DNA of 39,574 nucleotides from Streptomyces sp. ISL-87 (GTDB lineage: Bacteria; Actinomycetota; Actinomycetes; Streptomycetales; Streptomycetaceae). Numbering within the stretch: the stretch's first letter is position 1; every line of letters begins with the position of its first letter. A program made the translations under genes and the position numbers. The stretch is taken from positions 113,083 to 152,656 of the forward strand of contig NZ_JAGGOY010000016.1 of assembly GCF_018614095.1 (NCBI RefSeq). Reading direction: 5' to 3'. This document shows, piece after piece, positions 33,917 through 39,574 of the stretch. The notes beneath the pieces were generated by a model. That model was given only the letters and a program-made list of their open reading frames with translations, had not been told where the DNA came from and did no database searches.

Positions 33917-34605
33917 GCCAGTTCCGCCCAGACCTCGGGCAGCACCCGCCGGCGGGCCGCCATCCACAGGTACGAGGCCCCGTCGGAGCCGGCCGTACCG
34001 GTGCTGCCGCCCAGGAACCGCTCGGCGAGCACCGCGTGCCGGGCCCGCCACATCGCCATGGCCTCGTCGAAGTCGAGCAGCACCCGGCGCGCCGCGTCGG
34101 CGCTCTCCCGGTCCGGCCCGGAGGCCGCGTAGTCGCGGTACGCCTCCTGTACGGACCGCTCCTCCAGCCTGGCCCGCAGCCGGTCCCGCTCGGCCGGGCT
34201 GAAACCGGCGGTGTTCAGGAAGCGGGTGTCGCGCAGCCCGCAGAGGTACTCGATCTCCCGGAACTGCGCCGACTGGAACCCGCTGGCCTCGCCCAGGGCG
34301 GTCCGGATGACCTCGAAGGCCGACGGGGTGAGCGTGGCCAGCCCGTCGAACTGCCCGATCAGGGTGCGGAAGATGACGGGAAGCGGGGCCGCGCGGCGGG
34401 CCGCCAGCACCCCGTCCCCGGCGTCCAGGGCCTCCCGTACGGCCTCCAGGTGCCGCAGCACCACGGCGAAGAAGATCTCGCAGGACTGGTGGGTGGCGAG
34501 GAACAGCACCCGCTCCACGTCGTCCTCGCGGACGCACGCGGCCTCCAGGAGCTCTTCGAGCCGCAGGATCCGGCCGTACGGAGGGGCGTCGGAGGTGGCG
34601 TTCAC
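33913..34605 (-). CDS. Tryptophan 2,3-dioxygenase
   Basis: This 230-aa haem dioxygenase opens the indole ring of tryptophan to N-formylkynurenine. Family marks are FLATHQSCEIFF with the active-site His39, SGFQSAQFREIEYLCG, and RHAVLAERFLGG with His190 as axial haem ligand, followed by GTAGSDGASYL (usually GTGGSSG). It is shorter than most bacterial homologues (about 280), like some cluster-borne forms. The start is GTG with AGGAAGAAGG upstream. It heads the TDO-formamidase-transferase set linked by 4-base overlaps. Together with the halogenase it points to chlorokynurenine. Confidence 0.92.
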   Translation of the reverse strand: MNATSDAPPYGRILRLEELLEAACVREDDVERVLFLATHQSCEIFFAVVLRHLEAVREALDAGDGVLAARRAAPLPVIFRTLIGQFDGLATLTPSAFEVIRTALGEASGFQSAQFREIEYLCGLRDTRFLNTAGFSPAERDRLRARLEERSVQEAYRDYAASGPDRESADAARRVLLDFDEAMAMWRARHAVLAERFLGGSTGTAGSDGASYLWMAARRRVLPEVWAELA

Positions 34606-34980
34606 GTGGGCCTTCTTCCTCGCAGAGACATGTCGTCTGCGAATGCACGGGGGATATGAGACGGCAGGCGTGGAATGCGAATGGGAGCGTAATCAGCCGG
34701 AGCCGGGGCAGCATCGTCATCAAGCGCTCACTTAAAAGGCCGCCCACATCCCACGGCGGTCCACGCACCGGTCCACGCAACGGTCCACGCACCGGTCCAC
34801 GCACCGGCCGTGACCGCGCTCGCCCCGCCCCCGGGGCGCCCCCGGCCGGGCCGCCGCGGCCATGTGAAATCTTCATCTCGCGGTGGTGAGCGCGGCACTG
34901 TCAGGGATCAGCCATTCCTCGCAGAATCGTCGTCGAACGGACAGGAACTGCTAGACGACGACCAGAGGGAACTCACCGCA
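34606..34980. other. Divergent intergenic region with a 12-bp direct repeat
   Basis: This 375-bp region separates tryptophan dioxygenase (minus) from the YcaO block (plus), so it should hold both promoters. Four tandem 12-bp copies of GGTCCACGCACC (second copy ends AAC) fill 34758-34805. At 34721-34742, AAGCGCTCACTTAAAAGGCC loosely resembles the CATTAGCC element's GCGCTTAAAAGCC half. TGCGAATG occurs twice (about 34640 and 34676). I see no convincing small gene here. Confidence 0.6.
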
Positions 34981-35175
34981 ATGACCTGCACTTCGGCCGG
35001 CTCCCGTACCCTTTCCACCGCATCCGCCCAGGTCCCCGCCCGTTCTCTCGGACGGGGTCTGGTGATCGAGAATCTGGAACTGCTGCCCGACCCCACGACC
35101 GTCCTGTTCACCGTATGCGCCGTGACACAGGTCGCGGGCCCGGTGGACCCGAGCGCCGGACGGCTCGCGGCATGA
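34981..35175 (+). CDS. 64-aa peptide, candidate RiPP precursor for the YcaO enzyme
   Basis: A short frame starts at an ATG with AGAGGGA about ten bases upstream. Its stop overlaps the YcaO start (ATGA), which argues that it is a real, co-translated gene. The peptide has a Ser/Thr-rich N-terminus, a middle segment GLVIENLELLPD resembling a leader recognition stretch, and a C-terminal part with one Cys (C46), several Thr and one Ser. Cys, Ser and Thr are what azoline-forming YcaO enzymes modify. I do not recognise the family, and there is no repeated Cys/Ser core. It could instead be a partner protein or leader peptide. Confidence 0.6.
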   Translation: MTCTSAGSRTLSTASAQVPARSLGRGLVIENLELLPDPTTVLFTVCAVTQVAGPVDPSAGRLAA

Positions 35176-37502
35176 CCGCTGCCGGGAGAGAGCGGGGGAC
35201 GGCCCCGCTGGCGGAGGACGACGTACTGGTGGGCTTCAAGTCCCACCTGTGGCCGATGGTCGTGCCCGACGACGCCGCCTACCTGGTGTCCCGCCGCGGG
35301 GTGACCGCCCTGCACGGCGCCGAGGCGGAGATCCTCGTACCGCTGCTCGACGGGACCCGCACGCTCGGAGCCGTCCGCCGGGAGGCCTCCACGGACCTGG
35401 GACCCGACGACGTCGAGGCGGCCCTGCGGGCCCTGGCCGGCGCCGGGCTGATCCGGTCCATCCCCCCGGCGGGGGCGGCGGCCGGCAACGCCGACGCCGA
35501 GGCGTACTTCGACCTGGCCGGGCTGGACGGCGGCCGGGCCGCCGCCGCGCTGGCCGGATCCGCGGTCACCGTCGAGGCGCTCACCGGTGTCGACGCGGAG
35601 CCCGTGGCCGAGGCCTGCCGGGCCTCCGGCGTCACGGTCACCGAGGACCCCCTCGCCGCCGGTCTCGCCCTCGTCCTGTGCGACGACTACCTCTCGCCCG
35701 GGCTGGCCGACGTGGGCGCCGCGCACCGCGCCGCCGGGCGCCCGTGGCTGCTCGCCAAGCTGTGCGGGACGGACCCCTGGGTCGGCCCCTTCTTCCACCC
35801 CGACTCCGGCCCCTGCTGGCACTGCATGGCCGTACGGGTACGCGGGCACCGCCACTCCGAACTGCCGGTCCGCCGCGCGCTCGGCCTGGACGGGCCCGTG
35901 CCACGGCCCCCGGCCGGGCTGGCCGCCGGGCTCGCCCTCGCGGCGAACCTCGCGGCCCTGGAGAGCGCGAAGTGGCTGGCCGGGATGCGCACTGCGGAGC
36001 AGGGGCACATCCAGACCCTGGACACCGTCCGGCTGCGGACCGCCTCGCACCCCGTGAGCCGGCTGCCCCAGTGCGCCGGCTGCGGAGACCCCGGGCTCGT
36101 CGCCCGCCGGGGCCGCGCCCCCTTCGTGCCCGTACCGCGCGCCAAGGCCGTGTCGGCCGGGGGCGGGGACCGCGCCCTGAGCCCCGCTCAGATGCTCCAG
36201 AGATACGGGCACCTCGTCGACCCCGTGACCGGGGTGGTGAAGGAGATCCGCCGGACCCCGGGGACCCCAGATTTCGTCAACTCCTACATATCCGGGCACA
36301 ACCTGGCCATGGAATCGGCGACCTACGCCGGTCTGAGCTCTGGCCTGCGCGCCCTCAACGGCGGCAAGGGCCTCACCGACGAGGAGGCGCGCACCAGCGC
36401 CCTGTGCGAGGCCGTGGAGCGCTACAGCGGCACCCGGCACGGGGACGAGCCCGTCGTACGGGACTCCCTGCGCGGCCTGGGAGCGGTCGCCCTGCACCCC
36501 AACGCCTCCCAGTTGTACGACCGCCGTCAGTACGCGGAGCGGGAGTACTGGAACGCGCAGCACTCGCGCTTCCACTACGTGTCCACCCCGTTCGACGAGA
36601 ACCGGCCCACCGACTGGACCCCGGTGTGGTCGCTCACCGAGGGCGTCCAGCGGCTGCTGCCCACCTCGATGCTGTACTTCGCGCGCGGTGACGCCCGTCC
36701 GGCGGGAACGCCGGGCGCGCCGGCGGACGGCCTGTGGGCCGACTCCAACGGCAACGCGGCGGGCAGCAGTCCGGAAGACGCCCTGATACAGGGCTTCCTG
36801 GAGCTGGTGGAACGGGACGCGGTCGCATTGTGGTGGTACAACCGCACCCGTCAGCCGGGTGTGGACCTGGCGGCCTTCGACGAGGAGTGGATCGGGCGGG
36901 TCCGGGACGGGTACCGCCGGGCGCACCGCGAGGTGTGGGTCCTCGACCTCACCTCGGACCTGGGGATTCCGGTCATGGCGGCGCTGTCCCGCCGTACCGA
37001 CAAGCCCGAACAGGACGTGATCTTCGGGTTCGGGGCGCATTTCGACCCCAGAGTGGCGCTGCGCCGGGCACTGACCGAGATGGGGCAGCTGCTGCCTGCC
37101 GTGTCCGGCGTACGGCCGGACGGTTCGGGCTACCGGATCACCGATCCGGAGCCGCTGTCCTGGTGGCACCTGGCGACCGTGGCGAACCAGCCGTACCTGG
37201 CCGCCGATCCGACGGTGGCGCCCCGGACCCCGCGGGACTGGCCGGCGGTCCCGGGCGGGGATCTGCGCGACGATGTTCACAGGATTACCGAACTCGTCAG
37301 TAATAAAGGGATGGATCTGCTGGTCGTGGATCAGACCCGACCGGATTTAAATCTTCCAGTTGTGAAAGTAATCGTTCCGGGTCTGCGGCACTTCTGGGCC
37401 CGATATGCCCCGGGTCGCCTTTTCGACGTCCCCGTCGCCCTCGGCCGGCTGACCGAGCCCACGCCATACGACCAGCTCAACCCCATCCCGCTGTTTGTGT
37501 GA
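35172..37502 (+). CDS. Fused ocin-ThiF-like / YcaO cyclodehydratase
   Basis: This 776-aa protein resembles fused cyclodehydratases of azol(in)e peptides (TruD-like). Residues about 15-100 look like a leader-binding (RRE-like) domain. A ThiF-related region carries C215xxC218 and C301xxC304, the expected zinc tetrad. YcaO spans about 340-776 with ATP-site acids and Arg in CEAVERYSG (412-420) and ELVERDAV. The C-terminus is NPIPLFV, near but not identical to the Pro-rich end of many azoline YcaOs. It would activate peptide amides with ATP to form thiazoline/oxazoline, or a related backbone change. No dehydrogenase or peptidase is nearby. One TTA codon (37347-37349) lies in an unusually AT-rich stretch near the 3' end. 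Confidence 0.88.
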   Translation: MTAAGRERGTAPLAEDDVLVGFKSHLWPMVVPDDAAYLVSRRGVTALHGAEAEILVPLLDGTRTLGAVRREASTDLGPDDVEAALRALAGAGLIRSIPPAGAAAGNADAEAYFDLAGLDGGRAAAALAGSAVTVEALTGVDAEPVAEACRASGVTVTEDPLAAGLALVLCDDYLSPGLADVGAAHRAAGRPWLLAKLCGTDPWVGPFFHPDSGPCWHCMAVRVRGHRHSELPVRRALGLDGPVPRPPAGLAAGLALAANLAALESAKWLAGMRTAEQGHIQTLDTVRLRTASHPVSRLPQCAGCGDPGLVARRGRAPFVPVPRAKAVSAGGGDRALSPAQMLQRYGHLVDPVTGVVKEIRRTPGTPDFVNSYISGHNLAMESATYAGLSSGLRALNGGKGLTDEEARTSALCEAVERYSGTRHGDEPVVRDSLRGLGAVALHPNASQLYDRRQYAEREYWNAQHSRFHYVSTPFDENRPTDWTPVWSLTEGVQRLLPTSMLYFARGDARPAGTPGAPADGLWADSNGNAAGSSPEDALIQGFLELVERDAVALWWYNRTRQPGVDLAAFDEEWIGRVRDGYRRAHREVWVLDLTSDLGIPVMAALSRRTDKPEQDVIFGFGAHFDPRVALRRALTEMGQLLPAVSGVRPDGSGYRITDPEPLSWWHLATVANQPYLAADPTVAPRTPRDWPAVPGGDLRDDVHRITELVSNKGMDLLVVDQTRPDLNLPVVKVIVPGLRHFWARYAPGRLFDVPVALGRLTEPTPYDQLNPIPLFV

Positions 37503-37585
37503 ACCGTCAATTTTCACCCCCCTTTCACGTCGCTCGCCTATGCTCGCGATGGGCCCGAAATCCAGGATGCCGAAGGGGGATTGAC

Positions 37586-38809
37586 ATGACGCACCGCCAC
37601 AACTCCGCGGGTGAAGTGGCGGAGGCGGTGAGAGTCGAAGGCATTCTGCGGCGCAGCCGGGATCTGCCCGCCCCGCGGATGGCCGAGGTCATCCTGATCG
37701 TCGCGATCCTCTGCTACGTGGGCATCACCACCCTCAACATCGTCAGCGCCGGGGTCGAAGGCCCCGGCCTGTTAGTCGCCCTCGGCTCCCTGGGCGCTGT
37801 CTTCGGGCTCCAGCTTCTGCACTCCCGCCCCGGCGCGCGGCACGCCCCCGCCGCGCGCAAGGCACTGACCCTCGGGGTCCAGGCCGCCTTCACCTACCTT
37901 CCGCTCATCACCCTGAAGACGCAGTGGGGGGCGATGGCCGGATTCCTCGCGGGATCCTTATTGCTGCTCCTGCCCGCCGGCCTGGGCTGGGCCCTGTACG
38001 GGCTGGTGGGCGTCAGCATGCTGGTCCCCCCGGTGATGGAGGGCCGGCCGGCGATCGACAGCGTCTACCTCGTCCAGACCACCCTGCTGACCGGACTCGT
38101 CACCTTCGGGCTGAGCCGGCTGTCGGAGCTGGTCCGGGTCCTGCACGAGAGCCGGGGCGAGCTGACCCGGGCCGCCGTGACCCGTGAACGGCTGCGCTTC
38201 GCCCGGGACTTGCACGACCTGCTCGGCTACAGCCTGTCCGCGATCACGCTCAAGGGCGAGCTCATCCACCGCCTGATCCCGGCCCATCCGGCCAAGGCCA
38301 GGGCGGAGATCGAGGACGTCCTGGCGATCTCCCGCCAGTCGCTCGCCGATGTGCGCCGGGTGGCCAGCGGATACCGGGACATGTCCCTGGAGGAGGAGAT
38401 CGGCTCCGCCCGCTCGGTGCTGAGCGCCGCCGAGGTCGAGGCGGTCACCGACATCCGGCTGGGCGGGGTCAGCCGTCCGGTGGACACGGTCCTGGCGACC
38501 GTACTGCGGGAGGCCGTCACCAACGTGCTGCGCCACAGCCGGGCCGTCCGCTGCGAGATCACCGCCGTCGAGAAGGACGGCCTGATGACCCTCTCGGTCA
38601 CCAACGACGGTGTGAGCGAGGGCTATCGGGACACCTCCCCGCACAGCGGCAGCGGGCTGGGCAACCTGGAGCTGCGGCTCCAGGCGGTGGGCGGCGTGCT
38701 CACGGTCGACCGGGGCGCCGGCCGCTTCCGGGTGGTCGCCCAGGTCCCCGCGCAGGGCGCTCCGGGCCCCCGCGAACCGGAGGACGAGCCGGCCCGGCTG
38801 CCCGCCTGA
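37586..38809 (+). CDS. Sensor histidine kinase (DesK/NarL-system type)
   Basis: This 407-aa kinase has an N-terminal membrane region with about five hydrophobic segments (residues 33-55, 61-78, 95-110, 117-150, 160-178). A HisKA_3 dimerisation domain follows, with phospho-acceptor His210 in FARDLHDLLGYSLSAI, and then an ATPase domain (REAVTNVLRHS, GSGLGNL). The ATG at 37586 follows AAGGGGGA by five bases. An 83-nt gap separates it from YcaO. Codons 63 and 125 are TTA, so translation should require the bldA tRNA, linking it to development. There is no large extracellular sensor, so it probably senses a membrane state or a partner protein. It pairs with the regulator downstream. Confidence 0.93.
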   Translation: MTHRHNSAGEVAEAVRVEGILRRSRDLPAPRMAEVILIVAILCYVGITTLNIVSAGVEGPGLLVALGSLGAVFGLQLLHSRPGARHAPAARKALTLGVQAAFTYLPLITLKTQWGAMAGFLAGSLLLLLPAGLGWALYGLVGVSMLVPPVMEGRPAIDSVYLVQTTLLTGLVTFGLSRLSELVRVLHESRGELTRAAVTRERLRFARDLHDLLGYSLSAITLKGELIHRLIPAHPAKARAEIEDVLAISRQSLADVRRVASGYRDMSLEEEIGSARSVLSAAEVEAVTDIRLGGVSRPVDTVLATVLREAVTNVLRHSRAVRCEITAVEKDGLMTLSVTNDGVSEGYRDTSPHSGSGLGNLELRLQAVGGVLTVDRGAGRFRVVAQVPAQGAPGPREPEDEPARLPA

Positions 38810-38890
38810 CGGCGTCCTGACGGGATACCGAGAGGAACCTGACCGGATCCTGACGGGAGATGCGACTTCGGCCAACTGGTAGCCGAATCC
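38806..38890. promoter_or_regulatory. 11-bp CTGAC repeats and small hairpin before the response regulator
   Basis: CTGA occurs on the plus strand at 38806, 38817, 38839 and 38850, and CCGA fills the missing 38828 position, giving five 11-bp steps. The first copy overlaps the kinase stop. Orientation relative to the downstream gene is opposite to the SARP-type promoters, and no -10 lies at their spacing. A 6-bp hairpin (TTCGGC/GCCGAA, 38867-38872 with 38882-38887) follows. TATGCT at about 38899-38904 may be the -10 for the regulator gene. Confidence 0.55.
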
Positions 38891-38950
38891 AGCCCCCTTG
38901 GTATGCTCAACGTCACAAGATCGACCGCGCGGACGGGGGAGCTCGCAACG

Positions 38951-39559
38951 GTGATCAGAATTCTGCTGGCCGAAGACATGAACATGGTGCGCGGAGCGCT
39001 CGTCGCCCTGCTCAACCTCGAGGACGATCTCGAAGTCGTCTGCGAACTGGAGCGCGGAGACGAGATTCTCGCCGCCGCCCTTGAGGTCAAGCCCGATATC
39101 GCGGTCATCGACATCGACCTTCCCGGGCTCGACGGACTCAGCGCCGCCGTGCAGCTCCACGAGAACATCCCGGAGTGCCGGACGCTGATGCTCACCAGCC
39201 TCGGCCGCCCCGGCACCCTGCGCCGGGCCCTGGCCGCCCAGGTCTCCGGGTACCTGCTCAAGGACGACTCCCCGAAGGAACTCGCCAGTGCCATCCGCCG
39301 GGTGGTGGCCGGCCAGCGGGTCATCGACTCCAAGCTGGCCCTGGCCGCCTGGAGCGGCCTGGAGAGTCCCCTGACGGACCGCGAGACCGAGGTGCTGCGG
39401 CTCGCCGCCCAGGGGTCGGAGGCCACCGAGATCGCCGCGGAGCTCCACCTGTCCACCGGGACGGTACGGAACTACCTGACGACCGTCGTGGCGAAGCTGA
39501 ACGCGCGCAACCGGGTCGACGCCATCCGTATCGCCCGTGACGCGGGCTGGCTGGTCTAG
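38951..39559 (+). CDS. NarL/LuxR-family response regulator
   Basis: This 202-aa regulator has a receiver domain with acidic pocket E8/D9, phospho-acceptor Asp54 (VIDIDLPGLDG), a Thr/Ser switch in LMLTSL and Lys in YLLKDDSP. A LuxR-type HTH follows (LTDRETEVLRLAAQGSEATEIAAELHLSTGTVRNYLTTVVAKL). I chose the GTG at 38951 because GGGGGAG lies at good spacing and the receiver then begins VIRILLAED as in DesR-like proteins. An ATG 48 bases upstream would add an unrelated stretch. It is probably phosphorylated by the adjacent kinase. Its targets may be the precursor/YcaO promoter. The remaining 15 bases of the window hold nothing I can call. Confidence 0.93.
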   Translation: MIRILLAEDMNMVRGALVALLNLEDDLEVVCELERGDEILAAALEVKPDIAVIDIDLPGLDGLSAAVQLHENIPECRTLMLTSLGRPGTLRRALAAQVSGYLLKDDSPKELASAIRRVVAGQRVIDSKLALAAWSGLESPLTDRETEVLRLAAQGSEATEIAAELHLSTGTVRNYLTTVVAKLNARNRVDAIRIARDAGWLV

Positions 39560-39574
39560 TGCCGTGGCCGGAAA

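Noticed and set aside
34721..34742. A third copy of the CATTAGCC element near tryptophan dioxygenase
   Set aside because: Only the GCGCT and TTAAAAGGCC parts match, with three extra bases between and no TAGSCT hexamer at 46-47 nt in either direction.

Overview
The window is very GC-rich, with GTG starts, 4-base start/stop overlaps and rare TTA codons. It also carries a SARP regulator and protein families common in actinomycetes, which points to Streptomyces or a close relative. It holds most of one specialised-metabolite gene cluster, a hybrid of a nonribosomal peptide synthetase (NRPS) and a reducing type II polyketide synthase (PKS). Beside it lies a YcaO/two-component block that may be part of the cluster or a separate RiPP locus. 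I saw no rRNA, tRNA, CRISPR array or insertion sequence.

Layout. 0.2-13.9 kb (minus): a SyrP-like Fe(II)/2-oxoglutarate dioxygenase, a P450, a DrrB-like permease and a 3506-aa NRPS. 13.9-18.7 kb (minus): a DsbA/HCCA-isomerase-like protein, ketoreductase, chain-length factor, ketosynthase and acyl carrier protein. 18.8-20.9 kb (minus): LysR and SARP regulators. 21.2-28.1 kb (plus): flavin-dependent tryptophan-type halogenase, cation/proton antiporter, flavin reductase and a MacB-like ABC pair. 28.2-34.6 kb (minus): ArsR-like regulator, DrrA-like ATPase, MbtH protein, stand-alone adenylation (A) domain, phosphopantetheinyl transferase, kynurenine formamidase-like hydrolase and tryptophan 2,3-dioxygenase. 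35.0-39.6 kb (plus): a 64-aa candidate precursor peptide, a fused YcaO cyclodehydratase, a histidine kinase and a response regulator.

Proposed pathway (inference). The halogenase and flavin reductase make chlorotryptophan, and the dioxygenase and formamidase convert it to chlorokynurenine. The KS/CLF/ACP/KR set makes an acyl chain taken up by the starter C domain. Module 1 (C-A-T-E) adds a D-amino acid, possibly a diamino acid such as Dab. Module 2 (C-A-T) has a binding code close to the kynurenine code. Module 3 is C-T-TE with its A domain excised down to about 38 residues. The stand-alone A protein, whose pocket reads as Asp, probably loads module 3 in trans, and the SyrP-like enzyme probably beta-hydroxylates that Asp. 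The thioesterase would release or cyclise an acyl-tripeptide.

Regulation read from the sequence. Four promoters (SARP itself, ACP-KS-CLF, NRPS, MbtH) carry GTCAG-type direct repeats at 11-bp spacing. In each, the last repeat lies exactly 10 nt from a -10-like hexamer, so they look like one SARP regulon. A second shared element (CATTAGCC, 2 nt, GCGCTTAA) lies 46-47 bp upstream of a TAGSCT hexamer in front of both the halogenase and the stand-alone A gene, so it may be a second regulon for precursor supply.
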